Source of the DNA: Globodera rostochiensis | Taxonomy: Eukaryota > Nematoda > Chromadorea > Rhabditida > Heteroderidae | Direction of reading: 5' to 3' | Length of the DNA: 64,000 bases | NCBI GenBank assembly: GCA_018350325.1 | Contig: JAEVLN010000003.1 | Location: forward strand, 1,385,985 to 1,449,984 | In this document: piece by piece, positions 1-10,852 of the stretch | Layout: each line of letters opens with the position of its first letter | How positions within the stretch are numbered: the first letter of the stretch is position 1 | Program-made: the position numbers and the translations under genes | The notes under the pieces: model-generated | Databases searched by the model: none | Told to the model about the DNA's origin: nothing | What the model saw: only the letters and a program-made list of their open reading frames with translations

Positions 1-2356
1 AGTTGCCCTGGGGCAACAACGTTGACGGCCGGCGACGGTGCCGAACTCAGCAAAAAAAAGAGAAAGTCCACAAAAACAACAAAGTCGGGAAAGGTGTGCA
101 TAACAAGAGGCAGGAAAGCATTAATTGGTTAAAATTGGATTTCACTTGTTTTCGTTGGCATGCTCTTAAAACTATTTGATGAAATTTTGTTGTTTTTAAT
201 TTCCCAAATTTTTAAGGCGGTTTACACTCAGCTCGAGAACATTGCGTTGGGCAGTGATGGCGAGGAGGAGGAAAGTGATAAGATGTTGCGCGGGATGATG
301 AAGATGAACAACAACGACCTGAACAACAACTTCAGCAGCGGCAGCAGTTGCAGCGTTGAGAAGACGGACGAGGGGGGCAGCGAGAAGAGTTACGAAGCAC
401 TGAATCTGGTCAGCAGCAGAAGCTTTTTATTAACAATAAAAAAAAAAGTTTTAATTTGGAAATGCTTAAGACCAATGCCGAGTTTGAGCGCTTCCAACTG
501 CCGTCGTCCGCCACCGACGAATCCGAGCTGTGCTCCGATGACGAAACGTTGCTGAGACGGGATCCGGCCGGGTTGGCCGACGCGGAGCGGCAACTGTTCC
601 ATGCTTTACTCGACAAAAAGACGCGTCAACAGCAACGGAAGCGAGTCCGCTTCTCCTCCATCCGACAGGTCTTTCTTTCCCGCTGACTGACACTGATCGG
701 AATGATCGGGTCTGGTCTTGACTGATCAGCTCCGTGATTTGATCTGATCCAAGATGAAGAACGATTAAAAAATAATAATTATAAACGTTTGTGAAGATTC
801 GTGCACTGCCTGAGAAGGTGGAGGCGGACGCGCATTTGGCACGATTGCCGTATCGTCAAATTGTCGACCGGTTTCAGCATTGTCCAACCTGTCCCGCACT
901 AAGCCGCGACTCGACACTGTTTAGCTACGCTGTCGTCTTTGCCCCATTGGTGGACATTTCAAATATTTTTTATTAAAATTATTGAAGAATTTTTTTGAAT
1001 GATTTGGAAAAGCCTCGACAATTTCAAAGTTTTCTGAAAAGTCTCTCTGTTTTTTCAGTGGATGATCTCTTCAGTGGCTGCCCAGGTTTCTTTTGTTTGT
1101 TTATTTGATTATATTTATTTATTTATTTGTTTCGTTTAGACAAGCCTCGCCTTCACCAGTGTGACCACCGCCAATTTGTTCTCGGCCTCCTGCCCTCTGT
1201 TTGTCCTCATTTTGGGCGCTTATTTTGGTCGAAATTCGGCAGATGCGTTCACCAGCACAAAGTGCGAAGAATTTTGCAAGCAAATAAATGGAATTTGAAA
1301 ATGCCTTCTTTTTTCAAAGTTTTTAAATTTATTTTAAAAACGCAGACTCGCTCTGGTGTTGCTGAATCTGTCCGGCGTCTGCGTGGTGTCTCGTGCGTCC
1401 GGCTCTCTGCTGGGCTCCGCCATCGCCACGTTCTCCGCCGTGTCCAACGCCGTCTACCTGTTCACATTATCCCGCTTCTCGGCCAAGTCGAAAAGAATTG
1501 ACGCTGTTCTGCTGCTTGGTGCTTTTTTATTCTTCTCGAACCTTTTTTAATATGTTTTAAAATGCCCCCAGGGCATCTGGATTTTTAAATTAACGCCTGG
1601 GCCTATTTTAATGCCTCCGACGTTTGGTCGTGTAAAATTGAAATTGAATGCCTTTATCTCTTGAAGGCACTGTCGGCATCTTCTCACTGATTGTATGCAC
1701 ACCGCTAATGGTGACCCTACACAACTTGGGCATTGAGCGACAATTGCCATTGCCGACAGCGCGTCAAATGACCGTTTTGGTGGTGAACGCGTTCATCGGC
1801 ACTCTGTTCGCCGACTCCGTTTGTACGTGTGAACATACAAACATGTCCAAGTGCTGATAGGATTATGAATCCACTAGAGCATGTCAAGATTGTACAAAGA
1901 TTATTCAGAAAAATGTTTTCGTTCTTCACAGGGCTCTACGCCACTTTGTTGACGGGCGGGTTGACCTCCGCTCTGTCCGGCTCGTTGAGCATTCCGTTGT
2001 CAATGTTGGCCGATTCGTACATGCGGAATCAGCCGCCCAGCGCGTTGCAGATGCTCTCGTCCATTCCAATTATGGTGCGTTGACGGCTTGATGATGATGT
2101 TGATGATCAGGGTGGTTTTGGAGCGTGTTTTGTTTGATCTGTTCAGATCTCGTTCGTCGGTGCTTCTTTGATCACAACGCGACATCATTCATCGCCTCCA
2201 CATCAGCAACATGCAACCCAAAAAGCGAAGTTGTCTTCTCCAATCTCGTCAGACGAATCAACGGACATGGACAACCACAACTCCCGGTTGATCACTTCTC
2301 CTTCACCTTCACCTTCTCCTTCATTCGACTCCGATTCTCCCGCCGTTCAGTTGTGA
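1..2356 (+). CDS. SLC35F5: SLC35F5-like nucleotide-sugar-type transporter, 3' part
   Basis: Multi-span solute carrier of the drug/metabolite transporter (EamA) superfamily; the substrate of this subfamily is not well defined. Ten in-phase exons can be read: 1-93, 217-408, 471-668, 797-949, 1059-1085, 1140-1261, 1346-1518, 1667-1822, 1932-2074 and 2147-2356 (TGA). The early exons encode the hydrophilic acidic loop typical of SLC35F5 (runs of N, E and S, then RVRFSSIRQ-IRALPEK). WMISSVAAQ-TSLAFTSVTTANL and the later GSLSIPLSMLADSYM match the conserved membrane core. The tail after the last helix is Ser/Pro rich. The first membrane helices lie upstream of the window. All exon phases agree, so the gene looks intact. 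I rely on family resemblance from memory, not a search. Confidence 0.85.
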
Positions 2357-5266
2357 CACACCGTCGCGACGAACATGACGACATATGCAAAATGATCATT
2401 AATATTTAGCTATAAACGAGGGGGAATAATAGCCCAAATTTTTATTTGCTACACCGACCGGTTAATTGTGTTAAGTGCGTCCAGCAGCAGGGGTTAACGA
2501 CGGTTTTATGCCCCGAGGGGAGAGAGGGAAGCGCCTGAGGGGCTGAACATTTTTGTAAAGTCGGGCGGGTCCCACCCGACCGTTGCCAGCAGCCTGGACA
2601 CACCGCACTCACTCACTACTCCCGTGTAACCTCAGCATAATATAGTCAGCTTAACCGTTTCATATCGATGTTCTCTTTGTTTTATGCGCGCATATTGGTG
2701 AATTCTTTTTTGCATATTTATGTTATTAATGTATATTATTTATTTGACAAATTTATTATAAAACCATGTCTTTTTGGATTGTTTTGCCTATAACTTAAAA
2801 TAGGTAATTAAAATGGGTTTTTGACATTTCTTAATGAGTCGGGTTTTAAACGCATAATGTCTCCCCGTTTTTAATTTTGTTTTTGATGATTTGCGTTAGG
2901 TTTTACTTAAAATCACATTTTCTTCCCTTTTTTTCTTTCAAAATCTACGCCCATTTAATTTTTGTTGCTTTCTTTACAAAGTCATAAAATATTAAAATTG
3001 TTTGTCCTCAAGAAACATGTGAAATTTGTTTTAAATATTTAAAAACAGAATCCTAAATTTGCCCCTCAAAAAAGAGCCAAAATTAATTTCATGGTTGGGA
3101 CGCAAGTTTAAATTTTATAGGAATATTTTAAAATCTTAAAATGAATGATATTAATTAGGGATTAAACAATACTAAAACGAAAATTCGATTTTAATAAATA
3201 TTTTTATCAAATTGTTTGAATTTTTCAGCCCTCTAATTTTTAAATCATTTCTCGCGTCGTTTGGCATTCAGCCGTTTATTGGCATTCCAAACAGATTTTG
3301 CTCGATTATTGGCATTCCGGACAGATTCTGCCCGATTTTTGCATTCCAAACAGATTTTGCTCGATTATTGGCATTCCAAACAGATTTTGCTCGATTATTG
3401 GCATTCCAAACAGATTTTGCCCGATTATTGGCATTCCAAACAGATTTTGCTCGATTATTGGCATTCCAAACAGATTTTGCCCGATTATTGGTATTCCAAA
3501 CAGATTTTGCTCGATTATTGGCATTCCAAACAGATTTTGCCCGATTATTGGCATTCCAAACAGATTTTGCTCGATTATTGGCATTCCAAACAGATTTTGC
3601 CCGATTATTGGCATTCCAAACAGATTTTGCTCGATTATTGGCATTCCAAACAGATTTTGCTCGATTATTGGCATTCCAAACAGATTTTGCTCGATTATTG
3701 GCATTCCAAACAGATTTTGCTCGATTATTGGCATTCCAAACAGATTTTGCTCGATTATTGGCATTCCAAACAGATTTTGCTCGATTATTGGCATTCCAAA
3801 CAGATTTTGCTCGATTATTGGCATTCCAAACAGATTTTGCCCGATTAAAACTAATCCAAAAAAATTGCCCCGGGGGGGGGGGGTTCTTAAAAAAGCCATT
3901 GCCCCCCTGCCCTTAGGTGGCAATAATTAGTTTCCGTTTCCGCCGCCGCCTCCGTCGACTTTCTTTCCAATTCGCTCATTTGTCAATGAAATCGTAATAA
4001 ATCGTTTGGTTTATTTGCTGCAAATTTTGAGTTAGACAAAACATTCCGTTTTATAATTATTTTAAATAAAATTAAATTTTTAAAATTATTTGCTTTTTTT
4101 CTTTTAAAACTTGTCGAGAAATGCCAAACGAAGATTCGTTAATCTGTGCGGTATTTTGTTTATGCCCTCCGGGGAGTAGTGCTAATCCCTGAAAATGGCA
4201 TTAAAATTTGGGTTTTTGTCTCAAAAAATCCATTTTTTTAATTCATCGCAATTTTTTCGGCCGTTAAGACGCGCAATAATTTATGTGTCACGCGATTGGT
4301 CCTTTTGCGTGACTTACGACAATAATTTAGAATATTTTTTTGTTTGCGTTGCCTCGGCACTTTTTTGGAATTTTTCAAATTTTTGCTTTTATTTCTCAAA
4401 ATTATTCCTTTGGATTTTTAATGTTTTTTCTTTTTTTTCATATTCAGAACGCCACTTTCAAATTGCGCGCCTTTTGCGTCCCGAAAGGCACAAAATTTTG
4501 CCCCCAGGGCAAATCCAATTCTCTCCAAAACGGCCCGAGGGCATTCTCCACCTCTTCTGCTGCTGCTGAATTTGGCATTTTCGAATGCAAATTGGATATT
4601 CGCCGTTGTGGAGATGGCATCATCCTTTCCCCTCCGTCCTTCACTCTGTCAAGCCCTATAAGCCTGGGGAGATTTAATGGGCATGCCCTCGGGGGAAATT
4701 GGGGAATGGCATTTTCGAGTGTAAAGAGTTAAATATGCTGATTTAGGTATCCATTATTTTGCGTCTAAAAAGTTGGGAATAATTTAATTTTTTTATATTT
4801 AAATTTTCTTTAACAACAACAACAACAAAAAATGACAAAATATGAATCATTTTAAATATTTTAAAATAATGATAAATAAAATTAATAAAAATGGTCACCT
4901 TTTGTCTTTCTCCTTTTCTCGGCCTCCCAAATAAATTTGCTTGTCACAAAACAAAAACTAATTGCATTAATGGCACGGCACGGCTGAAGTGAAGAAGGCT
5001 TTTCCCCCGAGGGCCCATCTGTTTCCATTTGTGCCAGATTCAATTGCCAGCCGCGTCAGCCCCTCGGGGCACAATTAGAAAGCCTAGCTTGGCTATTTTT
5101 GTTATGAAAACAAATTTTTTGGATCAAAGCACCAAAATACAATAACTTTAAAATAATTATTTATGATATTTATTGCTTCTTTAATCATAATTTTCCCGCA
5201 AAAAAAGAAGCTGAATTTTAGAAAAATTTCTGTTTTTTGAATGTCCCGTAACCCTCCGGCGTCCCA
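2357..5266. other. Gene-poor interval
   Basis: No exon chain with matching phases is visible here. The interval holds AT-rich sequence, the 30-bp minisatellite at 3279-3846, a G tract near 3872-3883, and scattered palindromic CCCCGAGGGG-type motifs. The ORFs at 4195-4732 are AT-rich, Phe-rich translations without domain character and I do not support them as genes. Confidence 0.6.
3279..3846. repeat. 30-bp minisatellite, about 19 copies
   Basis: The unit reads ATTGGCATTCCAAACAGATT followed by TTGCTCGATT-type sequence with period 30, and lines of 60 bases contain exactly two units. The main variation is a T/C at the (T/C)CGATT step, which alternates in the first half of the array and becomes uniform T in the second half. 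Because 30 is divisible by three and the unit lacks stops in several frames, long repetitive ORFs appear in three forward frames and one reverse frame; these are almost certainly not proteins. Confidence 0.95.
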
Positions 5267-7453
5267 ATGATTTGTTGCGCTGATTTGCTTCCTCTTCTGT
5301 TGCACATTATTTCTTTGGTCGCCGCATTTCTCGCGCACATTTTGTTTTGCTCAATTCCCTTCTCCCCCCCGGCACTGTCCACCTCAATGCTCCCCTCGGG
5401 CAATTTGTATCGGACGGCGTGCGCATTTCCGAGGTGAAATTTTAACGATCGTTTTTCTGATTTTAAATTTTTAAAAGTGATCTAATCCGGCCCGGATCCG
5501 ATCACTTTTTGAGGCTGATAAAGGCAGAGATTTTGAATGATTATTTTGTAAAGTTTAGTTTGGATGATTCCAACGGCTGCCAGAGAGGCGGGCTCGGCCA
5601 CGAAGGCGGTTTTGAAGGCGGAGAGTTGTTGAACGGATGGTTCTGTGACCCGGAGTCGACCGTCTCAATGTCGGAAGGTGGGCAATTATTTATTATTTAT
5701 TTATTATTTAAAATTACATTTTAATAATTTGTAAGTGTTCGCCATCGACGAAACTTTGAGGCGAATTTATGAACAAAATCGGCAAAATTGCGTTTGTGCG
5801 CCGCCCGAAGAAAGCATTCAAAGGCTGGAAATTGGTTAATTGAAAATATATTATTTATTATTACAAAAATAATAATTAATTGAGTATTTTTAAATTATTA
5901 TTCAGAAAATTCGGCACAAAAAATGATTCCCTCAGGCAATTGCTGGTTTCGCTTTGGCTTTGCCTTTGTGCCGGAGCTTAGCCCGGGCCCGGATTCGGCC
6001 ACGTAATTTTTCCATTTTTTATTTTTTAAATTTCATTTTTTAGCGCTGAACAATGTGCCAAAAATTTTGAAATTGGTGCAAATAATTCGTTAGAAGAGTC
6101 CATTGAACCGTTCGGCAGATTTTTGCTGCCGGAAAAAGGGTAACATTAAAATTTAATTTAATTCAACTAAATTAATTATCAATTATAATTTGCCATAATT
6201 TTTGGCATAATGTTTTAGGAATTTGTTCGACGCGTTCAGTGCTTTTGCCGACAATTACGCCCGCGTGTTGCGCCAACGATGGAATTTGGGCGAATGCGGC
6301 GAGGACATTTTGCTGCTCGTCGTCCAGCGGCCGCCGCAAAAGGTTTTCACGTGGACAAAAACTTAATTAGCTAATTAAATGGCATATAATTAGCTAATAT
6401 ATAATTAGCTAATTAAATGGGATATAATTAGCTAATTAAATGGCATATAATTAGCTAATTAAATGGCATATAATTAGCTAATTAAATGGCAATTTTAGCT
6501 CTCTGCCGGCCCCTTATCCTCGGCTCACTCGCGACTCTTTGGGCCATTGCCGGTAAACAAAAAAAGAAAGAAAATATTTATTCGCATTTTCAAAAGGAAA
6601 AAGCAAAAATATTCGTAAAATAAAAACGCCGGAAGGTCAAAACAATTAAAATTGTAATTACAGCTCATTTTCCTCTCATTTGGGCCTTCGGTTACGCGCC
6701 GGCTTCACGCCGACTTCGGGCGGCACGCCGTCCAAAACATTTTGCTCGAGGCGAACGCGCAGCTCCAACGCGACGCCCGCCCCCTTTTTAAAGTGTTTTT
6801 TTCTTTAAATTAAATTGTTAAACATCGAATTGTAAGCCGTGGCAATTTAAAATTGGATTAGCCGGTGGTGCTTGAACTGCTCGACGATACTTTCAAATTG
6901 TCAGGTGCTCAGTGAACTTTTGTTGCGCATGGAAACGGAAGTGTTGGCAGCGCTTGCGGAAGATTTTGCGGGAAGCGCTGGCGACGGCACGCGGCCGCCT
7001 CTTTCCCCGACGCACCCGCGCCATCGGCACAGCAACACAACGTCGCGCAGTCACGTGCCGTTGTGGGCATGGTCAGAAGCGTTTTTTGGGTTGGCATTTT
7101 TTGTTCTCCGTTGCCTCAGGGCCGTTTTTGGTGCCTGCGGCATTGCGTTCGGATTCATGGCCCTGGGGCTTTTTCTGATTCGCACGCGAACTCGGCGCAG
7201 CGCCACGCCGGCTGGCATCAAACAGCAGCAGAAAATGGTCAGCCGACGGCACTGGAGGGAGGGCAGTCAGTTTGGGAAAGGTCGCGCATTTAATATTTAA
7301 CAAAATTCCTTCTCAATTAAATTCGTTTCCCACTGAAAACTTACAAAAAATGCTGTAGATGAACAACCACCGCCGACAACTTATGTGAATTTGGTGCAGC
7401 TTTTGATGCCGCATCCAAAGCCGCCGCCTGTCAACATGCCGCAGCAAGTGTAG
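5267..7453 (+). CDS. Orphan protein with N- and C-terminal membrane segments
   Basis: I do not recognise this gene, but a phase-consistent exon chain is visible. It starts at ATG 5267 (MICCADLLPLLLH, a hydrophobic signal or anchor) and its first exon ends at 5433. Further exons lie near 5508-5680, 5731-5837, 5906-6002, 6043-6140, 6220-6342, 6500-6553, 6662-6790, 6904-7281 and 7360-7453 (TAG). The middle is soluble looking, with Cys pairs (CVCAPPEES; GECGED). A second hydrophobic segment (FFGLAFFVLRCLRAVFG and GFMALGLFLI) lies near the C terminus, followed by a short basic then proline-rich tail ending PPVNMPQQV. This suggests a secretory-pathway membrane protein with a lumenal or extracellular domain of roughly 300 residues. 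The alternative acceptor at 6863 would hit a stop, which supports the 6904 choice. Confidence 0.55.
6366..6494. repeat. 24-bp intronic tandem repeat
   Basis: About five to six copies of AATTAGCTAATTAAATGGCA plus TATA fill most of one intron of the orphan gene at 5267-7453. The unit contains the palindrome TTAGCTAA. I see no coding content. Confidence 0.85.
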
Positions 7454-7630
7454 AAAATTGGCGGGCATTTTACCCCCAAGAAATGAATAAATAATATTTA
7501 TTTATGACAAAAAAGTGCCCGATAAATGCTATTTTGAACTGGAGATTGCGGCGGCTCTAATAACACTGATGAATAGAGCAAAAAGCTTAACAACAGTCAA
7601 GATTCTCGAATCCAAATTTGAATTTTGCCC

Positions 7631-9295
7631 TCAGTCCATCCGGACATTGCCCCCACAGACGATCAATCCGACCCTGCGGCATTCGCGCAGCGCTTCGCTT
7701 GAGTGCTCTCTGATCATCGCCGCGAGGGGAATTGCGGCCGCCGGTTCCGTCACCAATTTAAGCCGTTGCCATAGGAGGCGATTGGCCGCCAAAATTTCCG
7801 CGTCGCTCTGTTGGGCATTAAAATGATCGGTGTTTAGGCAATGATTTGCTGATCTGGGGCCTGTTTCAATTGTTACTTTTAACTTTTAACAAATTAAAAG
7901 TTTAATAATGAAATAGGCCCCTGACCCGAATGACTGACCAGCGAAAATACGCAGTTTTCTGCGAATTTAAGCAGCGGCTCAAAGCATTTTTGGCCGATTT
8001 GCTTAACCCGGACGCCATCCGCGACGGTGGCCAGAAGCTCCGAGGAAAGGGCCCTGTGGCCGCCCTCCAACTGCGCCTGAAGGCATTTGCCTTCAGGCGC
8101 CACACAGAAAACTAAAAAATTGAAATTCATTCAAGCCAATTCATTCTCGACTTCAGTAATTTAATGAGAGTCTTGCTTCGATTCTTGGCACTTTAGAGCC
8201 TCGAAGTCTGAATATCCGCGCACCTTTTACCCGCGGGCTGAGCGCCTTTACGACGGTGGCCACCCCGGCGGCCAGGCCCCCACCTCCGACAGACAAAATG
8301 ATGGCGTCGAGGTCGGGCACCTGCTCTAACAGTTCAACCCCAACAGTGCCCTGAATCATTTGAAAGAATCGGAACTTATTTTGGCTTTTTATTTCGATCA
8401 CTTTCCGACCGACCTGGCCCGCCATGACGTCATAATCGTTGTGCGGGTCCACTATGGCCAGCGCTCTTTGCCGAGCCAACTTTTCACAGGTGGACCATCT
8501 GCTCTCCGGAAAACTTAAAGTTTGTACCTCCCCCTCCCCCCTCCGGCAACCTCCCCCCCCCCTCTCCGGCACCCCCCCCCCCCCCCCTCCCCTCTCCGGC
8601 ACCCCCCCCCCCTCCGGCAACCCCTCCCCCCCTCTCCGGCACCCCCCCCCCCTCTCCGGCACCCCCCTCCCTCCGGCAACCCCTCCCCCCCACCGTGACT
8701 CCATCGAAGGTTCGCATTGGATCAACTCGGCACCGTACGAACGGATGGCATCCAGCTTTGTGTCTGGCGTGTTCTTGGGGACCACAACGACACAGCGGAG
8801 TCCTTTTTGCGAGGCGGCCCATGCCAATGCCTGGCCATGGTTTCCAGAACTATGCGTGATCTGAGGGAACGATTTTTGTGTTGTTTTATGATCAGATGGG
8901 TCGTCTCTTAGCCTGATCAAAGTGCTCTGATCAGTGTTAAGTGAGTCAAGCTAAACTGACCCCGGCTAAACGAGCTGAACACTTACAACTCCACGCAAAT
9001 TTGCATTTCTTTCAAGCGCACAAAGGACCTGCGAATTTATTTAAATATTTTTTAAATGCCAAAAAACAAAAACCGCGTTCATCGCCCCGCGACTTTTAAA
9101 GGAGCCCGTCTTCTGCAAATTTTCGCATTTAAAGAACAATTCTTTGCCGCCGCAGAGCGCGTTTAGAGAAGACGAAGTGAAAATTGGAGAGGCCCGAAGA
9201 TGGGGCCGGACTCGGTCGACGGCACTCAAAATGGTCGAATGGGTGAGGGAATTGGCATTATTAGGGCACAATTGGCCGGACATTGCCTGGGGCAA
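7631..9295 (-). CDS. SRR: Serine racemase (PLP fold type II)
   Basis: Interconverts L- and D-serine and deaminates serine, using pyridoxal phosphate in the cytosol. Seven exons in perfect phase: 9295-9074, 9028-8987, 8860-8694, 8498-8414, 8350-8224, 8111-7939 and 7807-7631 (TGA), giving about 330 residues, the usual size for the family. The PLP lysine sits in KTGSFKSRGAMNA, the re-face serine in THSSGNHGQAL, and the phosphate-binding glycine loop in SVGGGGLAAG. The C terminus IVCGGNVRMD matches the family end. The 14-codon second exon (VLCALERNANLRGV) is easily missed but restores continuity. One intron is a GC-rich minisatellite. Threonine dehydratase is the closest alternative, but there is no ACT regulatory domain, which favours the racemase. 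Confidence 0.9.
8529..8693. repeat. C-rich minisatellite inside a serine racemase intron
   Basis: About ten copies of a short unit of the type CCTCTCCGGCACCCC, differing mainly in C-run length, occupy the intron between the exons at 8860-8694 and 8498-8414. The repeat begins right at the donor (CG|GTGGGG on the minus strand). Long Gly/Pro ORFs across it are by-products of the repeat. Confidence 0.9.
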
Positions 9296-10852
9296 ATTAT
9301 GACGTCATCAACAAAAAGCGAATTTTTTAAAGGAAATTTTATAAATTGACACTAATAGCATTTACAAAATTTATTACATTTGTCATAGAAATATTGAACA
9401 GTAAAATTTTCAAAAAAAAAGTAATATCACCACACAACACACACACTGCATACTAATTAAGTATTCAGTCGGGGACTAATTTTGGCTAATTGCCAAAGAT
9501 ATATATTATGACGTCATCCGTTTTAGAGTTAATTAATTATAGGCATTAAATTGTTAATTAGTGGACGGCCAAACAAAAATTTGTGCTTTGATTACCCAAC
9601 AGAAAAAGTGAGCGTATTGATTAGGCGGCAGAAAGTCAGCGGACGGACAACGAAAAATGCGATAAAAGCACTTTTTAATTACATTTTTACTTTTCTTTTT
9701 AAAGATTAGATTAATTATTTTTAAATATTAATGTAAATAATTTATTTTAGTTTCATAAAAGTCTGAACATTTTTTACTTTTCAATTAAATTGTACAAAAT
9801 GAACAACGATTTTATGAGACGAAAAGTTTGGGCGCGGGCGCGACGATTGGCCGTTCAAACGTTTTTTGTTCGGTTGCCGAAACGCCTGCAGCTGAAGCAG
9901 CACCGCGCCCGCACGTGCGCCTGCTCGCAACTGCAATTAGCATAATAAATGATGCAATTAGCATAATAAATGATGCAATTAGCATAATAAATGATGCAAT
10001 TAGCATAATAAATGATGCAATTAGCATTTGCATAATAAACGGTGCAATTTGCATAATAAATGATGCAAGTAATTTGCATAATAAATGATGCAAAATGATG
10101 TAATTTGCATTATAAATGATGCAAAATGATGTAATTTGCATAATAAATGATGCAAAATGATGTAATTTGCATAATAAATGATGCAAAATGATGTAATTTG
10201 CATAATAAATGATGCAAAATGATGTAATTTGCATTATAAATGATGCAAAATGATGTAATTTGCATAATAAATGATGCAAAATGATGTAATTTGCATTATA
10301 AATGATGCAAAATGATGTAATTTACATAATAAATGATGCAAAATGATGTAATTTGCATAATAAATGATGCAAAATGATGTAATTTGCATAATAAATGATG
10401 CAATTTTATAAGAAAATGGCCCTTTGGGGGAAACGAACGTTCGGAAAAGGCGCAAAATGTCGCAGAAGCGACTTTGGTCCTCGCAAAGGCGGCGAAGCGC
10501 GGCGGACGAAGGCGAAATTGGCGGCGCTAAAATTGTGTTGAGACTTTTGGCCAAAAGAAATTTTATATTTTAAAGAATAATTTAAATTAAAAATAAAATG
10601 ACCGGAGGCAAAATTTGAACTAAAAAAGGACTTGGAACATAACACAATTTATTAGCACAAATAAATGCAAAATTTAAACGAAAATTTAAATTTAAATCAA
10701 ACAAAACGATAATTAAATAAAAAGATTAAAAATTGTCGAAAAAATGGGCGGGCGGGCGGCAGTAAAAGAAAGCAAAAGTTGAGCGAAACAATTGGAGACA
10801 AAGTGGCACAACTTTTTGTCTTTTTCAACTCAAAAATCTCTTAAAAACGCCA
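9296..10852. other. Intergenic interval between serine racemase and the madd-4-like gene
   Basis: AT-rich sequence with the tandem arrays at 9936-10409. A 47-codon plus-strand ORF begins at 9799 (MNNDFMRRKVW) and runs into the array; it is basic and I find no support for it. The 3' flank of the madd-4-like gene lies at the right end. Confidence 0.5.
9936..10409. repeat. Two related AT-rich tandem arrays (21 bp and about 31 bp)
   Basis: The left part has about five copies of GCAATTAGCATAATAAATGAT. The right part has about eleven copies of a longer relative, GCAAAATGATGTAATTTGCA plus TAATAAATGAT. The shared TTGCATAATAAATGATGCAA core indicates that one array grew out of the other. Three lines show TTATAA in place of ATAATAA, so units have started to diverge. 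Confidence 0.9.

Noticed and set aside
3212..3930. Long repetitive ORFs of 195-234 residues on both strands
   Set aside because: They are translations of a 30-bp minisatellite with no stop in several frames; no start context, no domain and no flanking exon.
8439..8911. Plus-strand and alternative minus-strand ORFs over the serine racemase locus
   Set aside because: Shadows of the racemase exons and of its C-rich intron; the racemase exon chain explains the coding signal fully.
9812..10554. Minus-strand ORFs rich in Ile, His and Tyr (MHHLLCKLHHFAS)
   Set aside because: Direct translations of the AT-rich tandem arrays.
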